Origin: JBCBSS01 sp039819065
GTDB taxonomy: Bacteria > Bacteroidota > Bacteroidia > Cytophagales > Cyclobacteriaceae
Reading direction: 5' to 3'
Assembly: GCA_039819065.1 (NCBI GenBank)
Contig: JBCBSS010000068.1
Location: 1-39,432 of the forward strand
Length of the DNA stretch: 39,432 nt
Both the position numbers and the translations under genes were made by a program. The notes beneath the pieces are model-generated. The model did no database searches, had not been told where the DNA came from, and worked only from the letters and a program-made list of their open reading frames with translations. Positions 8,449-16,895 of the stretch are shown here, one piece after another. Each line of letters begins with the position of its first letter. The first letter of the stretch is position 1.

Positions 8449-9507
8449 ATGAATAAAACCCTAATCCGCTCAAAATGTGGGATTTGGCCGTTGATACTGT
8501 TGCTAATGGTCTCGCTCAGCTGTACTCAAACACCTGACAATAATCTAGAAGAGGATGCAGCGAAAACCGAGGAAGTCGAAAAGAACCAAGTACCCACTGC
8601 TCAATATACTTTAACCCGACAACAGACTCATAATCGATTCAGTAGTACTATTCCGCCAGTACTGAAGGTACCTTCAGGAGCTGTTATCGAAGCCTTTACC
8701 GAAGATGCCAGTGATGAGCAGTTCGATATTAATTCTAAAGCTTCCGCTCTTGACAGCTTGAGTTTTGACCCTATCCATCCATTGACTGGTCCTGTTTATG
8801 TGGAAGGAGCCGAAGTGGGTGACGTGATCGCGGTCAAGTTGCACAAAATAGAGATCGGCGATTGGGGGTGGACCGCGGTAGTACCAGGGTTTGGCTTTCT
8901 GGCCGATCAATTTACAGAGCCATACCTTAGAACCTTTGCGCTTGGAAAGGACGGCGAATCTGTAAAATTCAATGATAAGATCAGCATACCACTTAGACCA
9001 TTCCCTGGTGTAATGGGTGTTGCCCCTGCTACAGATTCGATGCTTTCTACCATACCTCCAAGAGCCAATGGCGGTAATATGGATGATCCTCATATGATCG
9101 AGGGGACGACCGTCTATTTTCCAGTTTTTGTAGAAGGAGCTTTATTTTCTATCGGAGATGCTCACGCGGCTCAAGGCATGGGTGAAGTGTGTGGAACAGG
9201 TATAGAAGCACCCATGCGCTTTGTATACCAAATTGATGTAATCAAGGGAAAGCCATACCTCAAGGAACCCCAGTATGAGACAGATGACTTTTATGCCGTT
9301 ACGGCATTTGCGACCTCGCTTGATGAAGCCTCGAAAAAGGCCGTTTCCTACATGGTTGACTACCTGGTTGATGAACATGGACTGGAGCGTACTGAAGCTT
9401 ATGTACTATGCTCACTAGCCGGTGACCTGAAAGTGGCAGAAGTGGTAGATGTACCGCATGTACTAGTAAGTATGCATATGGCCAAAACCGTATTAGGGGT
9501 AGAATAA
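8449..9507 (+). CDS. Acetamidase/formamidase-family lipoprotein
   Basis: Family enzymes hydrolyse short amides such as formamide or acetamide to the acid and ammonia. Conserved patches are seen: GPVYVEGAEVGDVIAVKL, the FPGVMGVAP segment, PPRANGGNMD, and FSIGDAHAAQGMGEVCGTGIE with the His/Glu cluster expected at the metal-binding active site. The frame is open from a TTG at 8389, but ATG at 8449 gives a clean lipoprotein signal (hydrophobic LILLLMVSLSC lipobox), so I take that start. A lipid-anchored, exported form is typical of Bacteroidota members and may act on a different amide. No partner gene is visible next to it. Confidence 0.88.
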   Translation: MNKTLIRSKCGIWPLILLLMVSLSCTQTPDNNLEEDAAKTEEVEKNQVPTAQYTLTRQQTHNRFSSTIPPVLKVPSGAVIEAFTEDASDEQFDINSKASALDSLSFDPIHPLTGPVYVEGAEVGDVIAVKLHKIEIGDWGWTAVVPGFGFLADQFTEPYLRTFALGKDGESVKFNDKISIPLRPFPGVMGVAPATDSMLSTIPPRANGGNMDDPHMIEGTTVYFPVFVEGALFSIGDAHAAQGMGEVCGTGIEAPMRFVYQIDVIKGKPYLKEPQYETDDFYAVTAFATSLDEASKKAVSYMVDYLVDEHGLERTEAYVLCSLAGDLKVAEVVDVPHVLVSMHMAKTVLGVE

Positions 9508-9628
9508 CAGATATTAGTTTTAGCCAATAATTTCTTTATCAGCAATGTATTTTACTATATCATTTGACAGCACATTAAATCAAATTTCATTTGTTGTTTA
9601 TAGTAAGCACAGTTTCTAGCACATATTC

Positions 9629-11350
9629 ATGACCGGAAAAATTAAGAAAATCAAATCCAAGCTTTTCCTGGCTTACATAAGTATACTAACCATATCGGCT
9701 ATTACCACCATCTTTTCATTGGTGACCATCAATACCATTCGTCGCCACTTTAGCCTGATAGAAGATTTTGATAGTGTCCTGAAGTTCCAGACAGATATTA
9801 AATTCTACGAAAAAAACTTTTTGCTTTATGAGGTCAAGGATCAAAACTTTTACGAAAAGAAGGCCAGCCAGAATCTCTTAGCCGCTAATGAGCGATTGCA
9901 AGCAGCACTTGACAAGCTTGATTTTCTGGAAAACCAAAGTGTAATCGGTAGTACAGTGTTGGAAGGGGAAATAGAAGAGGCCAAAAGCATCTTGATAGAA
10001 TATCAGAGTTTATTCAAGGCACTGGTGAACACAAGCCTGACCAAAGGTTATAAAGATTGGGGTGCCGTAGGCGAAATGCGTGCTTCGATTCATGCGGTGG
10101 AGAATGCAGAGGCTGACTATGATCGCTCTTTTATGCTGATGTTACGCCGCCATGAGAAGGACTTCCTGCTGCGTAAAGACGTGAAGTATTTAGATAAGTT
10201 TAAATCTGGCATTCTCAATTTCAAACATCATCTCGACGAGCAGGTTAATCAAGGATTGGCTAGTCTGGAATCGGTAAATACCCTAAAGGATGCCTTGGAT
10301 CAATATGAAGGACATTTTGAGCAGGTGGTAAACTATGAGGAGCAGATTGGCTTTTCATCTGCTGATGGCATTATGGGCGATCTTAATACTAAAACGGTAG
10401 AAATTGAAGGCTTGATCCCGTTACTCAATGATAATGTCAAAGTAAAGATCAACACTGTAATCCGCAATGATACCATCTTCCTGATCATCTTGTTTCTGAT
10501 CCAGATCGTGGTATGTGTGAGTTTCGGTATGATCTTATCTAATCGCTTGTCCGCAAAAATTATCAAGGCCAAGGACTTCATTATTACCATGGCCAAAGGG
10601 CAGAAGCCAGATGGTTTGGTAGTCAAGGGGCGCGATGAAATGGCCGTTACCTACGAAGCACTCAATCAGTTATCGGATAGGGTAAATACAGCCGCACAAT
10701 TCGCCGAGGAGGTTGGTAAAGGGAACCTGGGAATCGCCTACAGTGAGGATTATAAGAATGGTACGTTGGAAGATGCCTTGATTGTAATGAAAGACAATCT
10801 CACGCGTCTCAAAGAGGAGGAAAATCAGCGGCAGGCCCACTTATCTAAACTGACTGAACTTGGTGACGTAATCCGGCAAAAATATGATAACCAGGAAGAT
10901 TTCTCCTATCATGTGATCAGCCATATTGTAAAAATGCTTGGAGCCAATCAGGGAGGGATTTTCATCCTCTCTGAAGAAGATGATGAACCTCAGCTTAGGC
11001 TGACAGGGTGCTATGCTTTCGAACGCCGCAAGTACTTGGATAAATGCATTAGACCCGGACAAGGAATAGTAGGGCAGTGCCTTTTGGAAAAGGAAATGAC
11101 ATATATTGAAGAAGTGCCTGAGAATTACGTCTACATTACCTCCGGGCTCGGGAACAGTAACCCACGCAGCATAATTGTAGTGCCACTTATGATGGAAGAC
11201 CAGGTTTACGGTGTAATGGAATTGGCCTCATTTAGAAAATTGACTGAAAATGACCAGGACTTGATACAAAAGAGTGCCGACAGTATCGCCTCTGTGATAC
11301 GCTATACAGATTTCGCCAGACTAGATGTAGAGAAATCAACCACTAGGTAA
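9629..11350 (+). CDS. Two-helix membrane sensor with HAMP and GAF domains, no output domain
   Basis: A receptor-like protein of the inner membrane. The first membrane helix is at residues 12-34. An all-helical extracytoplasmic domain of about 245 residues follows, with repeated YEKNFLL and RRHEKDFLLR motifs resembling HBM/four-helix-bundle chemosensor domains. The second membrane helix is near 280-300. A HAMP linker is around 300-360 and a GAF domain at about 405-560 (GANQGGIFILSE, GQGIVGQCL, SIIVVPLMMEDQVYGVMELAS). The protein stops right after GAF: there is no kinase, cyclase, phosphatase or receiver. Similar stand-alone HAMP-GAF proteins are familiar in Cytophagales. It is a single gene, and its partner cannot be told from this window. 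Confidence 0.85.
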   Translation: MTGKIKKIKSKLFLAYISILTISAITTIFSLVTINTIRRHFSLIEDFDSVLKFQTDIKFYEKNFLLYEVKDQNFYEKKASQNLLAANERLQAALDKLDFLENQSVIGSTVLEGEIEEAKSILIEYQSLFKALVNTSLTKGYKDWGAVGEMRASIHAVENAEADYDRSFMLMLRRHEKDFLLRKDVKYLDKFKSGILNFKHHLDEQVNQGLASLESVNTLKDALDQYEGHFEQVVNYEEQIGFSSADGIMGDLNTKTVEIEGLIPLLNDNVKVKINTVIRNDTIFLIILFLIQIVVCVSFGMILSNRLSAKIIKAKDFIITMAKGQKPDGLVVKGRDEMAVTYEALNQLSDRVNTAAQFAEEVGKGNLGIAYSEDYKNGTLEDALIVMKDNLTRLKEEENQRQAHLSKLTELGDVIRQKYDNQEDFSYHVISHIVKMLGANQGGIFILSEEDDEPQLRLTGCYAFERRKYLDKCIRPGQGIVGQCLLEKEMTYIEEVPENYVYITSGLGNSNPRSIIVVPLMMEDQVYGVMELASFRKLTENDQDLIQKSADSIASVIRYTDFARLDVEKSTTR

Positions 11351-11746
11351 GCCATTAGATTTACCTCGCTTTTATCCCCCTGTTTTGGGAAGCACTTCCT
11401 GATTTGAGAATAGACCGTCTCTTTTTTGTAAATCGTTGAGATTTGCATTCGGCTTGTACGTATAAACACTATTCTAAAAATATTTTTTCTGCCCAAAAAG
11501 AGCGCTGGTGGCGCTGAAGCTTTAAAGTAATAGTTTTCATTTATTCTGTAACTACCTGAAATACAGGTCTATTTTGCAGTAAATCTGCTTTCTGTTAAAA
11601 TCTTATTCTGCGCTAGTTAAAATTTGAACAATATAGAGGGGTGCCGATGTTATTGAATGGCAGCATGTAAAAAATGGCTGCTGCCTCAACTGCCTAAATC
11701 ATATTGGAACGTTTATTGAACTTTTCCTTGAAAAGGAGGAGGTTAT
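11351..11746. other. 396-base leader/intergenic region before the L,D-transpeptidase
   Basis: No ORF of note. A weak AGGTAA/TTACCT hairpin (11345-11366) overlaps the previous stop. A second hairpin pairs GGCAGC (11659-11664) with GCTGCC (11680-11685) about 60 bases before the next start. The region is AT-rich and probably holds the promoter and a long 5' leader. I see no exact TAnnTTTG. Confidence 0.4.
11721..11742 (+). promoter_or_regulatory. Unusually strong Shine-Dalgarno site with overlapping small hairpin
   Basis: AAGGAGGAGG at 11733-11742 precedes ATG 11747 and is the strongest ribosome-binding site noticed in the window, where most genes lack one. CTTTTC (11721-11726) can pair with GAAAAG (11730-11735), which would occlude the first bases of the site. 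Confidence 0.55.
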
Positions 11747-13360
11747 ATGAAGAAATTTTCCAGGATACTAATAGGCTTTACTATTTTCATGTTCTGTTTT
11801 TTTTCCGCATTCAATTCTACGGAATCCTTTGTAGATGCGGACAACCTTGGTGAAGCCACTGCACCACCACCCATGCCATCTTGCTCTATCGAGCCATTCA
11901 AACCCTACTTAAAATCATTTGAAGAGGTCAAAGCATTTTATGCCCGAAGAGGTTTTCAAAAGGCTTGGCTTAATACCGATGGTCGGGTCATCAGAAGGTT
12001 ATATGATTTTGCGGTTCATATGCCGGAAGAGGGGTTGGCATCAGCAGGATATCATGTAGATGTGTTGGGACAATGGCTTGGTGTTAAAGACAATGAGCAG
12101 AGTATAATGCCTTATTCCTACGAAGCACTCGAATACTTGCTTACTGATACCTATATCACCATGTCCAAACACTTGCACAATGGTCAATATGATGATCATT
12201 TGATGCAAAATGGCTGGGGTGTAGATAATGATTTTTCGTGCTCGATCAACTTCATTCTGGAAGAAGCACTTCAACGCAATCGCATATTGGAAAGCCTGGA
12301 AGCCATCAATAGTGACAACCAGCGCTATATCGATTTAAAGAGAGCGTTGCATAGATATGACAAACTTGCCAATGCCGGTGGTTGGGATAGCCTTGACATA
12401 GACTTGCCACTGAAACTAGGTGATAGCACTGCTGCGGTCAACAAAGTAAGGCAGCGACTGCTAGCGGAAGGTTTTTTCGATAGGGAATGCTCGACTACAG
12501 ATACAGTATATGATGATGAAATAATGCATGCCATCGCCAGGTTTCAAATCAGCCATGGATTAGAGCCAGACGGCAATATTGGCAAGCGCACGCTCGGTAT
12601 GCTCAATGTGCCTGTGGATCAAAAAGTGAGAATCATTAAGGTCAACATGGAGAGAATGCGATGGCTTAATGGTCATTTTGATCAGAAGCACGTCATGATC
12701 AACGTACCGACTTATACGCTGACCACTTCCTCAGGGGAGAAAGATGGGCTGGAAATGCCGATTGTTGTGGGTAAGCCAAGTCGAGAAACACCTCTTTTCA
12801 GTTCTGAGATCAAATACGTGACGTTGAATCCTTATTGGAGTGTACCGCCGACCATTCTATCGCAGGATGTGTTGCCCAAGATCAAAAACGACCCTTCTTA
12901 TCTGGCTAAGCATAATATGAGTATCATTAACGGCTCTAATGATAATATCAGTGCTGATTCAGTAGACTGGCAAGGTAGGTTCAGGTATACCCTCAGACAA
13001 ATGCCTGGCCCAAGTAACCCTTTAGGCCGACTGAAGTTCTACCTGGATAATGATCAGGCCATTTATCTTCATGACACACCTAGCAGAACGAAGTTTAAGC
13101 AGGCTAATCGTGCTTTAAGCTCAGGTTGTATTAGGTTGTCAGAACCAGTGAAGCTAGCCGCTAATTTGCTATCTGATAAAGGTTGGACTGAAGAGCAAGT
13201 GCAACAGAAAATAGACAGAGGTATTCCGTCCAGTGTTTTGTTGAGTGAACCAGTAGAAGTACATATCGTTTACTTCACGGTATGGCCAGACGACGAAGGT
13301 AATATCCTTTTTGCCCAGGATATCTACGGCCTTGACAAAGAAATGCTGGAGTTATTCTGA
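11747..13360 (+). CDS. L,D-transpeptidase, YcbB-like, with peptidoglycan-binding domain
   Basis: Cross-links peptidoglycan stem peptides through meso-diaminopimelate, or attaches proteins to them, in the periplasm. An N-terminal hydrophobic signal covers residues 8-25. A helical domain follows, then a PG_binding_1 domain at about 220-290 (LPLKLGDSTAAVNKVRQRL through FQISHGLEPDGNIGKRTL). The YkuD catalytic domain covers about 314-475, with the expected His442 (HDTPSRTKF) and nucleophile Cys461 in SSGCIRLSEPV. Order and 537-residue length match the YcbB/LdtD branch. The start is fixed by the AAGGAGGAGG site just upstream. It is a single gene. Confidence 0.93.
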   Translation: MKKFSRILIGFTIFMFCFFSAFNSTESFVDADNLGEATAPPPMPSCSIEPFKPYLKSFEEVKAFYARRGFQKAWLNTDGRVIRRLYDFAVHMPEEGLASAGYHVDVLGQWLGVKDNEQSIMPYSYEALEYLLTDTYITMSKHLHNGQYDDHLMQNGWGVDNDFSCSINFILEEALQRNRILESLEAINSDNQRYIDLKRALHRYDKLANAGGWDSLDIDLPLKLGDSTAAVNKVRQRLLAEGFFDRECSTTDTVYDDEIMHAIARFQISHGLEPDGNIGKRTLGMLNVPVDQKVRIIKVNMERMRWLNGHFDQKHVMINVPTYTLTTSSGEKDGLEMPIVVGKPSRETPLFSSEIKYVTLNPYWSVPPTILSQDVLPKIKNDPSYLAKHNMSIINGSNDNISADSVDWQGRFRYTLRQMPGPSNPLGRLKFYLDNDQAIYLHDTPSRTKFKQANRALSSGCIRLSEPVKLAANLLSDKGWTEEQVQQKIDRGIPSSVLLSEPVEVHIVYFTVWPDDEGNILFAQDIYGLDKEMLELF

Positions 13361-13398
13361 GTATCTATTCCTAAAAGAAGATTTACACTACAGTAAAT

Positions 13399-13647
13399 GA
13401 GTTAGCGGATAAAGCCTTTAATGGTTACATTTTAAACATGGGCTGAAGCCCATAGCAATTGGACATATGCCTTGAACTCAATAAAACTAGGCTGATTGTA
13501 TTGTACTTGATTAGAAGTCTTTTCTTTTTCTTCTTAAAGAACCAGCCCCGAAAATCTGTTTGAACATAGAAGATTCAGCTATGCCACGCGTCTTTAGCGC
13601 GTGGTATAATCAAAGATTAGAGAATGAGGCTTTAGCCGCTAAAACTC
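13399..13647. repeat. About 250-base palindrome cluster with inverted ends (MITE- or BIME-like)
   Basis: The left end at 13399-13416 reads GAGTTAGCGGATAAAGCC. The right end at 13628-13647, read on the minus strand, is GAGTTTTAGCGGCTAAAGCC, the same sequence apart from two extra bases and one substitution. Between them are two further hairpins: ATGGGCT/AGCCCAT at 13438-13453 and CCACGCG/CGCGTGG at 13584-13604 with a 7-base loop. No ORF is present. The block fills the gap of about 370 bases between two convergent genes. GGGCTGAAGCCC-type and CGCGCTAAAGACGCG-type palindromes resemble REP sequences moved by REP-associated tyrosine transposases, but no transposase is in the window. Confidence 0.6.
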
Positions 13648-13731
13648 TTTAACCAGTACTTTTAGAGAATCATGTTGCATGCTCTATTCAAGAAATGAGG
13701 CTATTAAAACAAAATGGTCGAATCTTAATGT

Positions 13732-14358
13732 CTATCGCTCTGAGCCCTGCCCTTTAAGCCACTCATCATAATCCTCCGGTGTATCTAAATCCATTTTACC
13801 AAGCTCGAAAGGAACGGTTTCTACTAAATTCGAGAATTGCTTGATGATCCTTTTGGCCCCGGCGCCATCATCTATACCCAATAGCTGATCGAATAAACGC
13901 TGATCAAAAAGTGTCGGAACCCCATTGATACCCGCGTAAGCAGAAGCCACTATTTTACAATTACGTTCTTGGTATTTATTGATCAATTGATGAAATACTT
14001 CTACACTTAAATAAGGTTGGTCGCAGACAGAAATGATTACAGCATCCAAGTCAGGTTTATGCGCTAAGAGCGCTTTTAAACCATGCTTTAGAGAACCGCC
14101 CATACCTTGGGCCCAGGCTGCATTCTCGATTACCTCGACATCTAAACCGTGCACTAGCTCACGGTGTTGATCGGCGAAAGCACCTAACACTATCAATACC
14201 TCATCCAAGCCTACTACACTGATGATTTGGGTGGTCCGCCTCAGTAAGGGCTGGTTGTTTACGGTCAGTTGCTGCTTCGGCCTTCCCATGCGGCTGGAGT
14301 TACCAGCGGCCAGTAGAATGGCGCCAATGTTAGGCTTTGCAGGCTCCGGCATACTCAA
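13732..14358 (-). CDS. MobA/MocA-like molybdenum cofactor nucleotidyltransferase
   Basis: NTP-transferase-fold enzyme likely to add CMP or GMP to molybdopterin for the hydroxylase encoded in the same operon. The signature loop AILLAAGNSSRMGRPKQQL lies at residues 13-31. A VISVCDQPYLS metal/nucleotide motif is near residue 100, and NGVPTLFDQRLF follows. The 208-residue length fits MocA-type cytidylyltransferases, and periplasmic XDH-family enzymes usually carry the MCD form, which favours MocA. The ATG overlaps the stop of the XdhC-like gene by four bases (ATGA-type), so translation is coupled. It is the last gene of the minus-strand operon. Confidence 0.88.
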   Translation of the reverse strand: MSMPEPAKPNIGAILLAAGNSSRMGRPKQQLTVNNQPLLRRTTQIISVVGLDEVLIVLGAFADQHRELVHGLDVEVIENAAWAQGMGGSLKHGLKALLAHKPDLDAVIISVCDQPYLSVEVFHQLINKYQERNCKIVASAYAGINGVPTLFDQRLFDQLLGIDDGAGAKRIIKQFSNLVETVPFELGKMDLDTPEDYDEWLKGQGSER

Positions 14359-15521
14359 GATTGGGCATAAAGCGCCTTGAAAACCTGGTCGCTGGCGTTT
14401 TTCCTTTCGTGGATGGGACCGGTGCGGTGCTTGAGAAAGCCTCCCGATCGGTTGGTGAACTTCGCCTGTATCTCTGCAATGACGGCCATGGCAATTTCCT
14501 CCGGTGTTTCAGCGCCAATGTCCAAGCCTATTGGTGCATGAATTCTAGATAGGTTTTCATCAGAAAGTGGCTTGCCATCTTTTTCAAGTTCAGTTAACAT
14601 CTTGTCCGAGCGTTTCTTTGGCCCTAGAATGCCGATATAGCGCGCATTGGTGTTGATCAAGTATTTCAAGCCCTCCAGATCATAATCATAGCCGTGAGAC
14701 ATAAGTAATGCCGCCGTATAGCTTGAGCAAGGCAGTTTTTGTGACATCTGCTCGCGCTCACTGTGAATGACACTATCCGCTTTTGGAAAATGGATGGGAG
14801 CGACGTGTGCGATACACTCGTCTGTAACTGTAATGTGCCACCCAAGCGTACTGGCCAATTCTACCACTGGTTTTACGTCAAAGCCAGCCCCAAAGATCAA
14901 CAGTTGAATGGATGGCTGTACGATCTCAAAGAAGATGGATATTTCACCTTCTTCTGTAATGTATTCCTTTGTTTCAGCTTGCCTGTTGACTTTGGCTGAT
15001 TCTAAATCTTTTAAAACCGATGAGGTCAAAGCATTATCCTGCATTTGATGGTCAGTGCTTTGATCTGGTCCTATGACCCACCTTTCGCCCACTGCTACCT
15101 CAGAACTGGTACTTTTATAGACAGTGGCAATAGCACCGATATCTTCGAATTGTATCAACTCCCTTAGTAGGTTTATTGGGCCTGCATGCTGGCCCTGATC
15201 AACCGGTTCTATCAATACGTCTATGACGCCATTACAACCCAGGCCAATGCAGATGGTATTTTCCTCGTCATTCATGGTGTCATAAGTGATCAACCTGCTC
15301 TTGCCAGTGCTCATGACTTCTCTCGCTTTTCTAAGTGCGTCACCTTCCAGGCAGCCACCGCTGATAGAACCTACCCAATGACCATCATCGGTGATCAACA
15401 TTCGGGCACCGGGACTACGGTAGGACGAGCCTCTGGCTTTTACTACTGTGGCGAGTGCGGCTCTGAGTTTGCTAAAGTCAGTCTTATCGAATGTATGTAC
15501 TATGTTACGAAGCTCTTTCAT
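14355..15521 (-). CDS. XdhC/CoxI-family molybdoenzyme maturation protein
   Basis: XdhC-type proteins bind the finished molybdenum cofactor, promote its sulfuration and insert it into the apo-hydroxylase. The N-terminal XdhC_CoxI domain shows the conserved VKARGSSYRSPGARMLI and GSISGGCLEGD motifs (residues 25-60). A C-terminal Rossmann-like XdhC_C domain begins at LLIFGAGFDVKPVVELA, followed by ALLMSHGYDYDLEGL and YIGILGPKKRSDKML. The 388-residue length is normal for the two-domain form. It starts 11 bases after the cupin-like gene and overlaps the nucleotidyltransferase by four bases. It acts in the cytoplasm, before Tat export of the Mo subunit. Confidence 0.92.
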   Translation of the reverse strand: MKELRNIVHTFDKTDFSKLRAALATVVKARGSSYRSPGARMLITDDGHWVGSISGGCLEGDALRKAREVMSTGKSRLITYDTMNDEENTICIGLGCNGVIDVLIEPVDQGQHAGPINLLRELIQFEDIGAIATVYKSTSSEVAVGERWVIGPDQSTDHQMQDNALTSSVLKDLESAKVNRQAETKEYITEEGEISIFFEIVQPSIQLLIFGAGFDVKPVVELASTLGWHITVTDECIAHVAPIHFPKADSVIHSEREQMSQKLPCSSYTAALLMSHGYDYDLEGLKYLINTNARYIGILGPKKRSDKMLTELEKDGKPLSDENLSRIHAPIGLDIGAETPEEIAMAVIAEIQAKFTNRSGGFLKHRTGPIHERKNASDQVFKALYAQS

Positions 15522-15532
15522 AGCTGTAGTGA

Positions 15533-16294
15533 TTAGTGGTGTATGGACTTACCGTACTTTTTTAACGCGGTATCTACATCGAGTTTTCTGGCTCTTAGAA
15601 GCCCGTCCCCAGCTTTTTCTGAAGTCAAGGGATCAATGTTGTGGATATCGTAGGCTTTGTGCCGTAGGTCCAACATAATGACATCGAACGTGAAGGCCTG
15701 CTCACTTCTATTGATGAACCAATGAATATTGTCCTTTTCATCCGAAATGGAGGAACAAGAGCCTACGTTGGCTGTCTTTTCAATAGTGGGTTTGATAATC
15801 AAATGATCTTTTTCTTCCTCTACTTTGTCGTAGTGGCGTAGCTCAAACTCGCCCTTCAATACAAGGTGAGCAGAAGCCATATTGCTGTGACCATGTGGAA
15901 TAATGGCCCGGTCTTTCTGAAGCCCAAAGAGCTTCTTATGAAAGGCATATTGCTGCGGCAAGCATTCTAATTTAGGAAATAGAATCTTTTTTGTGCCTAC
16001 GCCGAGATCCGGCATGTGGAACTTACCGGTAAGCTGTTCAAAATCTATAAAAGCCAATAAGTCATGAAGTGGCACCTTGCCGAATAACGCCTCGACATGG
16101 TTTTGCCATGCCACTTGGGATATGCTTTGAGTTTTTAGGTCCAGACAATAGTCATTAAGCTGCTTAGCCCAATGACTGGTGACAGGTTGCAAACCTTTGG
16201 CAATAGCATCTGTCTGGATCAGCGATTCTAGTAAAGAAAAGCTGAGTACTGTACCGAACAGTTTTTTGCTAAATTGCCTACGCCCCGTATTCAT
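15533..16294 (-). CDS. Tat-exported cupin-like protein
   Basis: The N-terminus GRRQFSKKLFG followed by a moderately hydrophobic stretch is a twin-arginine signal, so the protein is folded, perhaps with metal bound, before export. A cupin-like core lies at about residues 125-215: PHGHSNMASAHLVLKGEFELRHY carries the His-x-His and later Gly-Glu of cupin motif 1, and DNIHWFINRSEQAFTFDVIML fits motif 2. It is reminiscent of cysteine-dioxygenase-type cupins, but no specific enzyme can be named. It sits between the cytochrome c and XdhC-like genes with 15- and 11-base gaps, so it belongs to the molybdenum-hydroxylase operon and may supply or process its substrate. That role is inference. Confidence 0.75.
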   Translation of the reverse strand: MNTGRRQFSKKLFGTVLSFSLLESLIQTDAIAKGLQPVTSHWAKQLNDYCLDLKTQSISQVAWQNHVEALFGKVPLHDLLAFIDFEQLTGKFHMPDLGVGTKKILFPKLECLPQQYAFHKKLFGLQKDRAIIPHGHSNMASAHLVLKGEFELRHYDKVEEEKDHLIIKPTIEKTANVGSCSSISDEKDNIHWFINRSEQAFTFDVIMLDLRHKAYDIHNIDPLTSEKAGDGLLRARKLDVDTALKKYGKSIHH

Positions 16295-16309
16295 TACTAA
16301 TTATTGACT

Positions 16310-16726
16310 TTATTTTCTAGCTGCTTTTACATCTGCAGGAGTGACGATTTCGCCCTTATTTCCCCAACTGTTTCTTACGTAATTGAGTACATCCGACACT
16401 TGCTCGTCAGAAAGATCCAAAGCAGCCATTTGACCATTGTAAGTAACGCCATTAACCACCATTTCACCATCAGCTCCATAAATGATTTGTCTGATAGAAC
16501 GAGTTATATCAGCCATCAGGTAATCGGATTTGGCCAACGGAGGAAATACGCCGGATATACCTTCGCCGGTTTGCATATGACAGGCCGAACAGGTGGTAGC
16601 ATATATATCACTGCCTCTGGCCATGCTTTCTTTTAGCTTATCGCTTTGCGAAGGTGCTCGATAAAAGGATGATAGTGTTAGGCAAAACAATAGTACCGCG
16701 ATGGTGGCGATGATATTTTTTTTCAT
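16310..16726 (-). CDS. Monohaem c-type cytochrome
   Basis: A signal peptide (MKKNIIATIAVLLFCLTLSS) is followed by one class-I cytochrome c domain. CSACH is the haem-attachment motif (around residue 47), with a likely distal Met ligand in VNGVTYNGQMAAL and the C-terminal helix LSDEQVSDVLNYVRNSWGN that closes the fold. It is probably the periplasmic electron acceptor for the molybdenum/iron-sulfur hydroxylase encoded upstream, taking the place of the FAD subunit used by cytoplasmic xanthine dehydrogenases. It starts 169 bases after the Mo-subunit gene, and that gap contains a long hairpin. Confidence 0.93.
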   Translation of the reverse strand: MKKNIIATIAVLLFCLTLSSFYRAPSQSDKLKESMARGSDIYATTCSACHMQTGEGISGVFPPLAKSDYLMADITRSIRQIIYGADGEMVVNGVTYNGQMAALDLSDEQVSDVLNYVRNSWGNKGEIVTPADVKAARK

Positions 16727-16807
16727 GTAGATATCTTGTTTAGAATTGGAAGCGTATTCACGCGCAAAACATTAGTAAAATCGTGAAAAATCGGATAACA
16801 TAAAAGA

Positions 16808-16866
16808 GGATACCTGCAAGTCACCATTCTTATTGTTGATTTGTTAGAATGATGACCTCGGCATCC
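16808..16866 (-). terminator. Long imperfect hairpin inside the Mo-hydroxylase operon
   Basis: GGATACC (16808-16814) faces GGCATCC (16860-16866), and GTCACCATTCT (16820-16830) faces AGAATGATGAC (16846-16856), with one mismatch in each arm. On the minus strand it lies 30 bases after the Mo-subunit stop and is followed by a short CTTTTA run. It could be an attenuating terminator or an RNA-end stabiliser that lets the enzyme genes be expressed above the downstream genes. Confidence 0.4.
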
Positions 16867-16895
16867 CCTTTCTGATAGGTTAGAGAAAAGTCTTT

